Part shown: piece after piece, positions 23,812 through 33,870 of the stretch
Layout: each line of letters begins with the position of its first letter
Numbering within the stretch: the stretch's first letter is position 1
Source: Kitasatospora sp. MAP5-34
GTDB lineage: Bacteria; Actinomycetota; Actinomycetes; Streptomycetales; Streptomycetaceae
DNA length: 64,000 nucleotides
Assembly (NCBI RefSeq): GCF_029894335.1
Contig: NZ_JARXZC010000011.1
Span: 1 to 64,000, forward strand
Direction: 5' to 3'
Notes under the pieces: generated by a model
Told to the model about the DNA's origin: nothing
Database searches by the model: none
What the model saw: only the letters and a program-made list of their open reading frames with translations
Program-made: the position numbers and the translations under genes

Positions 23812-26800
23812 ATGGCTGTCGAACTCCCCGAGCCGCTCCAATGGGTCCTGCTCCTTCTGGCCGGAACGCGTTGGCCGGAGGCGGACGAGGGCCAGTTGCG
23901 TGACATGGCCGACCACTGGCGGAAGGCCGCCGCCCAGTTGCAGGATGCCTCGCACGCGGCTGATGCCGCGATCAAGCAGGCGCTGGAGGGTCAGCAGGGC
24001 GTTGCGGCGGACGCGTTGGCCAAGCACTGGGCCGACTACTCCGTGGGTAAGGGGACCGAGCAGGACCCCGGTTATCTCCCCGGCACGATCGCCGCCTGCA
24101 ACGGCATGGGCGACATGCTGGAGGGCATGGCGAATTCCGCCGAGACCGCGAAGATCCAGATCATCGCGCAACTCGGCATCCTGGCCTTCGAGTTGGCGAC
24201 GGCGGAGGCGGAGGCGGTGCCGACGCTGGGGGCGTCGATGGCGGAGATCCCGGTGTTCGTGGGGATCACGCGTGAGGTGGTGCAGCAGTTCCTGAAGACG
24301 CTGCTGAAGGAGGCGCTGGAGCACGCGGTCAAGCAGGCCGTGCAGATGGCGGCGATCAACCTGCTGGCGCAGACCATCGAGCTGGCGCAGGGTCACCGCA
24401 AGAGCATCGACATGAAGGAGCTCGGCCAGAACGCGCTGGGCGGCGCGGTGGCCGGTGCGACCGGGCATCTGTTGGGCAAGGGCGTCGGCGCGGCCGGTGC
24501 CAAGATGGGCCTTGAGGGCGCCATGGGCTCCACGGTCGGCAAGATGGCCACCGGCGCGGCCGTGGGTGTCGGTACGGACGCTGCGACGCAGTTGATCACG
24601 ACGGGTCACGTGGACGGCAGCAGTCTGCTGGGGTCGGGCCTCAGCGGCGCCGGCGGCGCGGGGCTCCACGCGGGTGCGGCGGCGGCGAAGGCGCACTTCA
24701 ACGAGGCGCCAAAGCTGCCGCCCGAGGGGGCCCTCGGCGGCGCGGAGGGGGAGCACGGTGCTCCGGTGACATTCAAGTCCGGCACGGACAGTGGGGCGGG
24801 GACGGCTACCGACAGTTACCGAGGGCCCGGGGTGTCGGCGGGGGATGGCGAGGGTGGCGGTACGTCCGGCCTGGGGGGCTCCAACGGGCTGTCGGCGTTC
24901 GGATCCGGGCGTCCGGCGGGCTCCGAGCGTCCGTCTGCGCAGGAGTCGAGCCTCTCCGACGGCCGTACGCCCAGCGCTCACGACACCACGCCCGCCCCGG
25001 ATCCGGCCCTGACCCGTGAGGAACCGCCGCTGCGCGACAGCAGCGAGGCACTGCAGCCCACCGCCGAGGCGACCCCGGCGGCGCGTGAGGTGCCGTTGAC
25101 GGAGACGACTTCCGCTCAGGAGGTGCCGCTGCATCAGAGCGAGCCGCAGGCGCCCGTCGGCGAGGAGATTCCCGCACACGAGGCGGCGCCTGTCGCCGAG
25201 GCGACTCCGGTACAGCAGGAGCAGCACGTGCAGCAGGAGCAGTCCGGCGCTGCTCCGGTCCGGGACGTTGGGGCGCCTGATCTGCAGCAGGCGGGCCGGC
25301 CGGTCTCGTTCGCCGATCCGGGCGGGTCCGCGTCGGTGTCCCACGCGTCGCCGGAGCTGGGTTCGGAGGCCGGGCACCTCGGTGGTGCTGCTCCGCTACC
25401 GGACGTGCACACCTCCGGGCTGGACAACACCCACCTCGACGGCGTACGTATCGCCGGCAGCCCGGCACCGGTCCGTACGATGTCTGCGGACCGCACCGGC
25501 CCGTCGCCCGACGACGCCGCAACGCCGGCCGTTGCCGACAACCCGGCCGGGACGGCTCCGCTGAACCAGGCGTCCCCGCTGGGCGGGGGATTCGCACCCC
25601 CGCCGATGGGTGCGTCTGCGGGTGGTCACTCGACGTCGGCGTCCCGTCCGACCGAATCGAGCACCCCGTCGCCTCCGCCGCCCGCGAGTGCCCCCGTCCG
25701 CACCGGCCGGGTCGGGTCCTCCGGGGCGCCCGGAGCCGGGTTGGGCGCCCGCCCGAGCCGGGGGACCGGCGTCGGCGGCAACAAGCGGACGCGCGAGGAC
25801 GAAGCGGGCCTGCAACTGGGGCGCGTCCAGCCGTCCCGACCGGCGGGCGAACTCCGTACGCCGACCGGGAAGAGGTCTCATGACGATGCGTTCGGCAGCG
25901 AGTCCGAGCGCCCGGCCACGCCCCTGCGGGAGCGACCGATCAGCACGCCCAGGAAGCTCCGGGACAGCGACGCGTCGAGTGGCCCGGTGCACGACACCGT
26001 CGCGTCGGGCGGCAAGCGCCCGCGTGCGGACGACCCGGCGGCCACGGGCGCACCCGCCCCGAAGCGGCAGCGCACACCCGCGTACGAGAACACCGAGGCC
26101 GTCCTGCGCGACCGTGGGCTCGAACCGCCCACCCGGGAGCAGCACCAGGCGCTGGTGGACCACCTCCACGAGAGCGAGAACGCGGGCGAGCGCTTCCCGC
26201 GCCCGTCCGAGGAGTTGCTGAAGCTGGTCAACCCGCACGAGACCAGCCTCGACGGCGGCAATCTGCACAGCTGCCTGGAGAACACCGAGGCGCTGCGGGA
26301 CACCCACTACGGCCGTCCCCGCCCGGCGGCCTGGCCGCAGGAGGCCCGCGCGGAGGACGGCGCGGCGATGACGCTGCTGAAGCGTCACGGGATGCCCCGG
26401 GAGTTCGGATCGGACCAGCGCGGGATCGACTCCCTGCTGGACCAGGTGAAGAAGGCCGGACCGGGGACGTTCTCGACGGTCCTGTTCGGCCGGGGCGGGG
26501 AGGAGGGGCACGCGCTGGCCCTGATCCACGGCCCCGACGGGACACTCCGCTGGTCCGACCCGAGCATTCACCGGACCTGGGAGGCCGAGCCGGGCGCGGC
26601 GCCCGGTCGGTTCGCGGAGGGCCGGCAGGTCTGGGCGGCCACCTCCGGCCCGCACGAGCAGGATGTCGACGGCGGCACGGCCGACCACACCCTGCTGGAG
26701 CCGGGCGCGGCCCGCTTCGGCAGCCCGACGTCGGACGGCAAGAAGCCGGCGACCGGCTCCTCCTCGTCCGAGAACCACGACGACCCGACCACTTCCGGGA

Positions 26801-29800
26801 TCGAGCTCGCTGACCTGCACCCGGCAGAACCGACGGCCGCCGAGTCCACGCTCGCGCCCAGGCCCGAGACCGAGACCGAGACCGAGCCCGCGCCCAGGCC
26901 CGAGCCCGTCCCGGACACCGTCATCCCCGAGATCCGGGTCACCCCGCCCTCCGAACTCTCGGGGCCGCATCCGTCGCTCCGGCCCACCGACTCCTCGCTC
27001 CGCTCCTCCGACGACGGAGCCGGGCTCGGCGGACCCACCGACCACCCCGGGACGCCGCGCCGCGACGACCCCGCCTTCGCCCCCACCACCCCGATCGACC
27101 CGGCCAGGGTGCTGACCGCGCCGTCCCGCGTGACCGCGTTCGAGACGCTGGGTGGCGGGGACCTGCTGGTCAGCCTGCACGAGGGCGACTCGGTGGTGCT
27201 CGACCGGATCACCGGCCTCTTCCAGGACACCTTCGGCCTGGACGCGCCCGCCGCCAGGACGATGGCCGAGGGCTTCTTCAGTGCGTCGACCCTGCGGCCC
27301 GAACTCTCCTCGCTCTCCCGGGGCAATGTCGTGGAGGCGCCGTTCAGCGGCAACGGCTGGGAGGGCAAGGTCGCCGTCACCGCCAGCGTCAAGCGGCTCG
27401 ACCACATCAACACCGCCGACGCGATGGAGCAGGAGCACGGTTCCGAACAGCAGTCCGCGATCGGCTCGTTCGACGGCACACGCTGGCGTTCCACCACCGG
27501 TCTGCAGCTCGGGACCAAGGGCGCGGTGGGCTCCTACACCGTGCCGGCCGAGCACCTCCACGACTTGAACACGGACCGGGTCCGGATCGACGCCGACCGG
27601 GTGATCAGCCGCGCGAAGACCGTCGCGCCGGTCGGGCTGTTCGCCGGGACTCTCGAACTGAAGGTCGACTTCAGTCAGTTGAAGAAGAACGGCCGGCCGT
27701 TCGAGACGCCCACGGGCGCCCACGAGGAGAGCCTCGACATCGGCGCCACGGTTGGTATCCCGGCCCGGGACTGCCTGGACGCGGACGGGCTGCCGCAGCC
27801 GGTCGCGGACCACTTCCAGCTGCCGGAGCGGGTCGCCCAGGGCCAGGGCCTCGGCGCGGCCGTCGTGCTGGACGTCTGGTCCGGTCGCAACCCGGACAGC
27901 GGCCGGAACGGTATGACCGAGGTCGTGAGCGGAATCGACGGGCCGGGGCAGGAGTTCTTCGGCGGGCTCTGGAAGGACACCAAGGCCAAGCTGCTCGCGG
28001 AGGTCGACGTCACCCGGCTGCACCAGGAACTCCGGGGCATGATGGCCGGTCAGAAGATCCACCTCGAAGTCACCGACGGCACCGGTCTGGTGAAGGGTGC
28101 GGTGGAGATCAGCGCCGACCTGGACAGTGCCTGGCAGAAGGGTGTCACCCCGCCCAAGACCGAGTTCAACTTCGGTACGGGAGTTGCTCGTTCGAGCTCG
28201 AAGCAGGTGACCAGCAGCGACGCGGTCACGCTGCCCCTGACCGGCCAGGGAGCGTTGGCGGCTGCCAAGCCCGGTCTGCTGGCCGGCAGTTCGAGTGCGC
28301 AGTTCGCGCGTGACCGGGTGGGCATCACGGGCAACGGGTACGAGGTCACCTCGACGACCAAGACCAAGGAGCCAGGGGTCGTCTTCGACGGGGTCGCCGC
28401 CCTGAAGTTCGAGTTCACCAAGTCGACGCCGCTCGGCACCACGCACGGCGAGGCCGACTCCAGGATCGGCTTCAGCGCGCTCATCCCGCAGGCCGACGCC
28501 CGCCGGGTCGAAGCGCCGACCACCGAGGGCGGAACCCGTTCGTCGGACCCCACGCTGTTCGAGGCCGACCGGACCAAGGCGCCGACCCCGGCCGCGCCCA
28601 AGCAGTTCCCGGTCGGCGCCGACGTCCTCCGGCCACCGGCCGACGTCTGGCGGGGCGGGCTCAAGGACACCACCACCATCCGAGACCTGCGCGACATCAG
28701 GCCCCTGCACGCCGAGTTGAACGCCCACGGCGAGCGACTGCTCGGCAAGAGCGAGTGGGAGGGCGTCAAGCAGGACGTCCTGCAGGCCTTCAGCCATCCG
28801 AAGGTCTCGTCCCGGCTGGTCTCGATGACCCGTGACCTGCGCCTGGAGGCCCCGGAGCAGACCGTCGGACTGCTCCGGCACAAGGTCAAGGTCAGCGCCA
28901 CCGCCCATGTGACGGAGATGGCGTACAACCGCACGGTCAAGGACGCCGAGCGGAACCCGGTCAGCGAGGTCACCACCTTCGAGGCGGACCGCTACCTGCT
29001 CTCGGACGCGAAGACCTTCCAGGGCCAGGCCGGCGGCGGCGGTCAGTTCGACGCCACGCACGGCCTCAGCGGCCAGGCGTCGGTCAGCCGGCAGGTGCGC
29101 GAGCGCGACGGCCTGCGCGCCGGCACCTCGGGGAAGACCTACTCGAACGGCAAGTACAGTGAGGCGCAAGGGCTTTACGAGTCGAAGGTCGGGGTCGACG
29201 TCACGGTCAGCGTCGACGGCAGGGACCACACCTTCACCGTCGAACTGCCCGCCGAACTCAGCCTGAACGCCCGGGACTGCCTGCCCGGCGAGGTGGGCGA
29301 GGACGGTCACGCGGTCTTCCGCCCGGGGGACGCCGAGCCCACCGAGGCCGCGCCGGCGCAGCACCTGCCGCCCGCCGAGGAGTACGGTGCGCCGCCCCGG
29401 CTCGCCAAGGGCCAGCTGTCGGCGTCCGACGTCGTGGACAGCCTCGGACGCGGGGACACCGAGGTGCTCCGCACCATCGAGGGGACTCTGACCAGGCACG
29501 CCGGTGCCATCCCGGACAAGGCGCTGATGGACCTCCGGGAGGCGTTCGACCCGTTCGCGCTCAAGCCCCGGCTGTCCGGGCTGACCCGTGGCGGCGAACT
29601 GGTCGAGGAGGTCTCGGTCAACGGCTGGCGGGGCCGGATCAAGGTCACGGCCGTGCTGGAGGACGACTTCAAGCACACCAACACCGTCAAGGCGTACGAG
29701 TTCCAGCAGGGCGTGCAGTCGCGGACGGCCTCCGGTGTGGCCGGTGACACTCAGACGACCACCACCGTCGGTGCGTCCGCCACCGCGAACCTGCCGCACG

Positions 29801-31992
29801 CCCAGGTCAGGGCGAACTACGCGCACAGCAGCGTCCACACGCAGGGTCACACCGTGGACCGGCGAGCCGGCACGGTCAACACCGGCAAGTCGGTCGAGCC
29901 GGCCGGGGAGTTCGCCGGCACGACGAAGTTCAAGGTCGAGTTCGACCTGCACAAGCTGGGCTCGTCGTTCCCCGAGCGGCATGCCGAGGTGCCGGTCGAG
30001 ACGACGGTCGCGGTGCCCCTGCGGCACGCCCTGCCGCCCACCGTGCACGAGGGAGAAGTCCTGCCGCAGGAGGGCTCGCACGTCCCGGCCCGGGTCGAGA
30101 CCACGCACCGGCTCGGGGACACCGACATCGTCCACAACGTGTTCCACCTGGAGCCTGGTCGGGACGGGCTGTCGGCGAAGGAACTGACGGTCCGTCAACT
30201 CAACGCGCCCGGGCGCAACGTGCTGGGCTCGGACTGGGGCGGGATGAAGAAGAAGGTCCTCGCGGCCCTGGAGCCCGACCGGTTGCAGCCGCAGCTGAAG
30301 TCGATGATGGCGGGCCAGGAGACGGTCATCAAGCACGGCCGCTCCACCGTCCGGATCTGGGCGTCGGTCGGCGAGCTGGAACACGTCGGGGACAGCGCCC
30401 AGGTCGAGTTCAACGCGGGCACCAACATGCAGCACTCCTTCGCGAGTTCGGACGGCGCGACCGCGTTCGGCAGGGGGAAGGGTGACACCGTCACGGTCAC
30501 CGCGCTGGGCACCTCCAACCCCCTGCCGCACGGCCTGGCCGTCGTCGGTGGCGGCGGCGTGACCCACGGCCGGGGCACCGACGAGCAGGACGTACAGGCG
30601 CGTACGACGACCTCGGGGATGACCGGCAAGTCCAAGCAGGGCGGCTCCGACTTCACCGGCAAGGCCGTCCTGCACTACTACATGGAGCGGGCGCCACTGC
30701 TCCCGGTCGGCGGGCAGCACAAGGTGGCCCCGGCCGAGGAGCCGATCCGCGGCTCGCGCTGGAACCCGACCTCCTGGCCGGGTGCGGCCAAGCGCGGTAT
30801 CAGACAACTGACCAGTCCCACCAGAGGTGTCGGCAAGACCGAGATCGGCTTCGACGCACTGGTCGAGACGGGCGCCACGGCCAGGTCCGACAGCCCCTGG
30901 CCGTTCACGGCCGACACCGCCGACCGGACGCCCCGGCGCTTCGACCTGGCGCCCGGCGAGGAGCAGCCGGTGCCCGTACGGGTCCCGCCGGCCCGGATCT
31001 GGGACGGTCCGCGCGACATCGACGTGATGCGCTGGGCGGGCGACGTCCATGGCGTGCAGGACGTGCTGCGGCTTCGCGGGCCCGAGTACTTCGGCGCGCG
31101 GAACTGGAAGCGGATGGAGAGCGCGGCGCGCAACACCCTCAGCCATTCGCAGCTCTCCGCCCGCTTCCCGGAGGAGATCACCACACCGGGCGCCGACCGC
31201 CGGAGGCTGGTGTCGAACGGCGGCGTGAAGGCGTCGATGGAACTCGTCAAGCTGGAGTACCGGGCCACGGACAAGAAGCTCGAACTCAGCCCGATCAACG
31301 AGTCGTCCACCTCCACCGCCCGGACCGACCTGGACTGGAAACTCTGGGGCGGACAGGCGCAGCTGGGCGTCACGGGCAGCCTGCCCGGCCTCGGGGAGGC
31401 CAGTGTGACGGCCAGCGCAGGCGTCCAGCGCCGCACCCGCCAGGGCGACTCAGCGGCGGACGGCGGGCGGGCGATGTCGCACGCCAAGTTCAACACGCCG
31501 GTCTCGGTGTTCGACGGCTACGCGAAGGTCACGCTGACCTTCTTCGACGGCAAGCGGGAGCCTCTCGTCGAGCACGGCCTGATCCCGGTCAGCATCGAGA
31601 TACCGGACACCGAGTGCGCGCCCGCGACCGTGATGAGCGACCACTACCTCGCCTTCGACCCCGCCCACCAGACGGGCGAGGCCATCTCGCTCCGCCCGCC
31701 GGAGCCCGCCCCGGAAGCGACTGCCCCGGAAGCGTCCACCCCGGAAGCGTCCGCCCCGGCGGAGGTCGGCCCGGAGCCCGTGACCCCGACGGGCGTACTT
31801 CCGCTGACTCCGGCTTCGGTTCCCGCGATCGCGCCGCAGCCAGTCGTGCCGCCGGTGCCCGTCACCCTGGCGCAGCTCACCGACCCGCTGGCAGCGCTGA
31901 AGGAACCGGAGCCCACTGTGGAATTCCAGGGGCTCGCCGCCTCGATCGAGACGCACCTGCCGCGATCCGGTCGGTCCGACCACCGCGACTGA
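23812..31992 (+). CDS. Giant WXG100-like/CpnT-like protein with internal Tox-PL glutamine deamidase domain
   Basis: A 2726-residue protein. Residues 1-250 form a helical WXG100-like domain as in CpnT-type secreted toxins (LPEPLQWVLLLLAGTRWPEA at the N-terminus), with Gly/Ala-rich hydrophobic stretches to about 290. Residues 300-755 are a disordered Pro/Ala/Glu/Ser linker. Residues about 757-950 are a papain-fold toxin domain (Tox-PL, glutamine deamidase): Cys821 in NLHSCLENTEAL, His900 in EEGHALALIHG and Asp916 in RWSDPS fit the catalytic triad. Residues 1090-2617 are two copies of a three-module block; the tail is Pro/Glu-rich. The N-terminus suggests type VII-like export, but no ESX genes are near. 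An internal rather than terminal toxin domain is unusual. ATG 23812 is preferred because GGAAGG lies ten bases upstream. Confidence 0.8.
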   Translation: MAVELPEPLQWVLLLLAGTRWPEADEGQLRDMADHWRKAAAQLQDASHAADAAIKQALEGQQGVAADALAKHWADYSVGKGTEQDPGYLPGTIAACNGMGDMLEGMANSAETAKIQIIAQLGILAFELATAEAEAVPTLGASMAEIPVFVGITREVVQQFLKTLLKEALEHAVKQAVQMAAINLLAQTIELAQGHRKSIDMKELGQNALGGAVAGATGHLLGKGVGAAGAKMGLEGAMGSTVGKMATGAAVGVGTDAATQLITTGHVDGSSLLGSGLSGAGGAGLHAGAAAAKAHFNEAPKLPPEGALGGAEGEHGAPVTFKSGTDSGAGTATDSYRGPGVSAGDGEGGGTSGLGGSNGLSAFGSGRPAGSERPSAQESSLSDGRTPSAHDTTPAPDPALTREEPPLRDSSEALQPTAEATPAAREVPLTETTSAQEVPLHQSEPQAPVGEEIPAHEAAPVAEATPVQQEQHVQQEQSGAAPVRDVGAPDLQQAGRPVSFADPGGSASVSHASPELGSEAGHLGGAAPLPDVHTSGLDNTHLDGVRIAGSPAPVRTMSADRTGPSPDDAATPAVADNPAGTAPLNQASPLGGGFAPPPMGASAGGHSTSASRPTESSTPSPPPPASAPVRTGRVGSSGAPGAGLGARPSRGTGVGGNKRTREDEAGLQLGRVQPSRPAGELRTPTGKRSHDDAFGSESERPATPLRERPISTPRKLRDSDASSGPVHDTVASGGKRPRADDPAATGAPAPKRQRTPAYENTEAVLRDRGLEPPTREQHQALVDHLHESENAGERFPRPSEELLKLVNPHETSLDGGNLHSCLENTEALRDTHYGRPRPAAWPQEARAEDGAAMTLLKRHGMPREFGSDQRGIDSLLDQVKKAGPGTFSTVLFGRGGEEGHALALIHGPDGTLRWSDPSIHRTWEAEPGAAPGRFAEGRQVWAATSGPHEQDVDGGTADHTLLEPGAARFGSPTSDGKKPATGSSSSENHDDPTTSGIELADLHPAEPTAAESTLAPRPETETETEPAPRPEPVPDTVIPEIRVTPPSELSGPHPSLRPTDSSLRSSDDGAGLGGPTDHPGTPRRDDPAFAPTTPIDPARVLTAPSRVTAFETLGGGDLLVSLHEGDSVVLDRITGLFQDTFGLDAPAARTMAEGFFSASTLRPELSSLSRGNVVEAPFSGNGWEGKVAVTASVKRLDHINTADAMEQEHGSEQQSAIGSFDGTRWRSTTGLQLGTKGAVGSYTVPAEHLHDLNTDRVRIDADRVISRAKTVAPVGLFAGTLELKVDFSQLKKNGRPFETPTGAHEESLDIGATVGIPARDCLDADGLPQPVADHFQLPERVAQGQGLGAAVVLDVWSGRNPDSGRNGMTEVVSGIDGPGQEFFGGLWKDTKAKLLAEVDVTRLHQELRGMMAGQKIHLEVTDGTGLVKGAVEISADLDSAWQKGVTPPKTEFNFGTGVARSSSKQVTSSDAVTLPLTGQGALAAAKPGLLAGSSSAQFARDRVGITGNGYEVTSTTKTKEPGVVFDGVAALKFEFTKSTPLGTTHGEADSRIGFSALIPQADARRVEAPTTEGGTRSSDPTLFEADRTKAPTPAAPKQFPVGADVLRPPADVWRGGLKDTTTIRDLRDIRPLHAELNAHGERLLGKSEWEGVKQDVLQAFSHPKVSSRLVSMTRDLRLEAPEQTVGLLRHKVKVSATAHVTEMAYNRTVKDAERNPVSEVTTFEADRYLLSDAKTFQGQAGGGGQFDATHGLSGQASVSRQVRERDGLRAGTSGKTYSNGKYSEAQGLYESKVGVDVTVSVDGRDHTFTVELPAELSLNARDCLPGEVGEDGHAVFRPGDAEPTEAAPAQHLPPAEEYGAPPRLAKGQLSASDVVDSLGRGDTEVLRTIEGTLTRHAGAIPDKALMDLREAFDPFALKPRLSGLTRGGELVEEVSVNGWRGRIKVTAVLEDDFKHTNTVKAYEFQQGVQSRTASGVAGDTQTTTTVGASATANLPHAQVRANYAHSSVHTQGHTVDRRAGTVNTGKSVEPAGEFAGTTKFKVEFDLHKLGSSFPERHAEVPVETTVAVPLRHALPPTVHEGEVLPQEGSHVPARVETTHRLGDTDIVHNVFHLEPGRDGLSAKELTVRQLNAPGRNVLGSDWGGMKKKVLAALEPDRLQPQLKSMMAGQETVIKHGRSTVRIWASVGELEHVGDSAQVEFNAGTNMQHSFASSDGATAFGRGKGDTVTVTALGTSNPLPHGLAVVGGGGVTHGRGTDEQDVQARTTTSGMTGKSKQGGSDFTGKAVLHYYMERAPLLPVGGQHKVAPAEEPIRGSRWNPTSWPGAAKRGIRQLTSPTRGVGKTEIGFDALVETGATARSDSPWPFTADTADRTPRRFDLAPGEEQPVPVRVPPARIWDGPRDIDVMRWAGDVHGVQDVLRLRGPEYFGARNWKRMESAARNTLSHSQLSARFPEEITTPGADRRRLVSNGGVKASMELVKLEYRATDKKLELSPINESSTSTARTDLDWKLWGGQAQLGVTGSLPGLGEASVTASAGVQRRTRQGDSAADGGRAMSHAKFNTPVSVFDGYAKVTLTFFDGKREPLVEHGLIPVSIEIPDTECAPATVMSDHYLAFDPAHQTGEAISLRPPEPAPEATAPEASTPEASAPAEVGPEPVTPTGVLPLTPASVPAIAPQPVVPPVPVTLAQLTDPLAALKEPEPTVEFQGLAASIETHLPRSGRSDHRD
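27080..31660 (+). repeat. Coding duplication: three modules repeated as abc-abc
   Basis: Six beta-rich modules of roughly 220-270 residues fall into three types. Type a: 27.08-27.81 and 29.37-30.05 kb, sharing NGW(E/R)G(K/R) and the HTFTVE/VGIPARDC-like ends. Type b: 27.83-28.52 and 30.09-30.89 kb, sharing MMAGQ, EFN(F/A)GT and IGF(S/D)AL. Type c: 28.63-29.29 and 30.97-31.63 kb, sharing a WxGxxD start, RD(L/I)DV-like helix and a final acidic-Cys end. The order abc-abc shows duplication of a block of about 755 residues. Module limits are by eye. Confidence 0.65.
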
Positions 31993-32093
31993 GCCACCGG
32001 GGTTCTGGCACAGAGCAACAGTCAAGAGTGGTGGGTGAGCCGAGTTCAACTCTTGTGCTGCTGCTTGAGGCTGGGCGGGGCGGGGCCTGAAAA

Positions 32094-32109
32094 CAAGCAT
32101 GCATGCTTG
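32094..32109. promoter_or_regulatory. Perfect 16-bp palindrome, probable TetR operator
   Basis: CAAGCATGCATGCTTG is a perfect palindrome in the gap before the AtuA-like gene, 76 bases ahead of its start. The size and AT-containing centre suit a TetR-family dimer, and the last gene of this operon encodes a TetR regulator. GCATGC occurs again inside the partly symmetric CCAGGCATGCTCTGG near 40377-40391, just upstream of that regulator gene. Confidence 0.6.
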
Positions 32110-32184
32110 CTTTCTTTGTGGCGCGGTGCCAGGCTGCTCCCGAGGGCGGACGGTTGGGTGGCTTGGCGGCTGGGGAGGCTTGCG

Positions 32185-33870
32185 GTGCTGCGGATCGGCA
32201 ATGCGTCAGGGTTCTACGGGGACAGGTTCGCCGCGTTCCGGGAGATGCTCACCGGGGGCCCGCTGGATGTCCTCACGGGTGACTACCTGGCCGAGCTGAC
32301 GATGTTGATCCTCGCCCGGGATCGCCTGAAGGACCATCAACTCGGTTACGCCAAGACCTTTCTGCGGCAGCTGGAGGAGTGTCTCGGCCTCGCGGTGGAC
32401 CGTGGTGTGCGGATCGTGGTGAACGCCGGTGGACTCAATCCGGGCCGACTCGCCGACGCGATCGGCGAGTTGGCGGACAAGCAGGGCATTGCCGTGCGGG
32501 TCGGCCACGTCACGGGCGACGATCTGTTGCCCCGAGCAGAGGCGTTGGGCCTGCCGAACGGGCTGCTCGCCGCCAACGCCTACCTCGGAGCCTGGGGTAT
32601 CGCCGAGTGTCTGCGCGGTGGCGCCGACATCGTGGTGACGGGCCGGGTCACGGACGCGGCGCTGGTCGCCGGTCCGGCGGCCGCCCACTTCGGTTGGGGG
32701 CCGGGCGACTTGGACGCACTCGCGGGTGCGGTGGTCGCCGGACACGTGCTGGAGTGCGGTACCCAGGCGACCGGCGGCAACTACGCGTTCTTCCGCGAGC
32801 ACGACGTGACCCGTCCCGGATTCCCGATCGCCGAGATCCACGCCGACGGTAGCAGCGTCATCACCAAGCACCCCGGCACCGGCGGCGCGGTCACCACCGA
32901 GACCGTCACCGCCCAACTGCTGTACGAGACCGGCGGTGCCCGCTACGCCGGGCCCGATGTGACGGCCCGCCTCGACACCGTCCGGATCGGCCAGGACGGG
33001 CCCGACCGGGTCCGGATCGACGGCGTACGCGGCGAAGCTCCGCCGCCGACCCTCAAGGTCGGTCTGAACCGGATCGGCGGCTGGCGCAACGAGGTGCTCT
33101 TCGTGCTCACCGGGCTGGACATCGAAGCCAAGGCCGAGTTGGTCCAGGAGCAGGTCGCCGCCGCCCTGGACCCGGCCCCCGCCGAGGTCCGCTGGACACT
33201 CGCCCGGACCGACCACCCCGACGCCGCCACCGAGGAGACGGCCTCCGTACTGCTCCGGCTGGCCGTCAAGGACCCTGACCAGAAGGCCGTCGGACGGGCC
33301 GTCGGCACGGCCGCGGTCGAACTCGGCCTGGCGAGCTACCCGGGGTTCCACCTCAGCGCACTGCCTGGTCCGGGCACGCCCTACGGCGTCTTCGAGTCCG
33401 GGTACGTGCACGCACACCTGGTCGAGCACACGGCCGTCCTACCCGACGGCACCACCGTCGTGCTCCCGCCGCCGACGGTCACCTGCGAGCTCGCCCCCGC
33501 CGAACAGCCGCCCCTGCCGGACCCGTTGGCCCCCGGGCCGACCCGGCGGGCCCCGCTCGGCCTGGTGGCCGGCGCCCGCAGCGGTGACAAGGGCGGCGAT
33601 GCCAACCTCGGCGTCTGGGCCCGCACCGAACCCGGCTGGCGCTGGCTCGCCCACACCCTCACCGTCGACCTGCTCCGCGAACTCCTGCCGGAGGCAGCCG
33701 GGTTGGAGATCAGCCGACAGCTGCTCCCCAACCTCCGGGCGGTCAACTTCACCCTCACCGGACTGCTCGGCCAGGGCGTCGCCGCCCAGGAGCGCTTCGA
33801 CCCGCAGGCCAAGGCGCTGGGGGAGTGGCTCCGCGCCCGGCACCTCGACATCCCGGAGGCCCTGCTGTGA
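32185..33870 (+). CDS. AtuA-family (DUF1446) protein of acyl-CoA/terpenoid catabolism
   Basis: A 561-residue protein. The large N-terminal AtuA/DUF1446 domain opens LRIGNASGFYGDRF and continues VVNAGGLNPGRLADAI, LGAWGIAECL, GADIVVTGRVTDAALV and LECGTQATGGNY. A smaller C-terminal domain begins near LGLVAGARSGDKGGDANLGV. AtuA proteins are required for acyclic terpene (citronellol, geraniol) use, but their reaction is not settled; a carboxylase partner or hydratase-like step is suspected. GTG 32185 is supported by GGGGAGG upstream. It is the first gene of a five-enzyme operon and overlaps the next gene by GTGA. Confidence 0.88.
   Translation: MLRIGNASGFYGDRFAAFREMLTGGPLDVLTGDYLAELTMLILARDRLKDHQLGYAKTFLRQLEECLGLAVDRGVRIVVNAGGLNPGRLADAIGELADKQGIAVRVGHVTGDDLLPRAEALGLPNGLLAANAYLGAWGIAECLRGGADIVVTGRVTDAALVAGPAAAHFGWGPGDLDALAGAVVAGHVLECGTQATGGNYAFFREHDVTRPGFPIAEIHADGSSVITKHPGTGGAVTTETVTAQLLYETGGARYAGPDVTARLDTVRIGQDGPDRVRIDGVRGEAPPPTLKVGLNRIGGWRNEVLFVLTGLDIEAKAELVQEQVAAALDPAPAEVRWTLARTDHPDAATEETASVLLRLAVKDPDQKAVGRAVGTAAVELGLASYPGFHLSALPGPGTPYGVFESGYVHAHLVEHTAVLPDGTTVVLPPPTVTCELAPAEQPPLPDPLAPGPTRRAPLGLVAGARSGDKGGDANLGVWARTEPGWRWLAHTLTVDLLRELLPEAAGLEISRQLLPNLRAVNFTLTGLLGQGVAAQERFDPQAKALGEWLRARHLDIPEALL

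Noticed and set aside
25396..31146. A 1916-codon open frame antisense to the giant gene
   Set aside because: It is a third-position GC shadow: no domain, low-complexity Gly/Arg/Val composition, and the sense frame has clear domains and a ribosome site.
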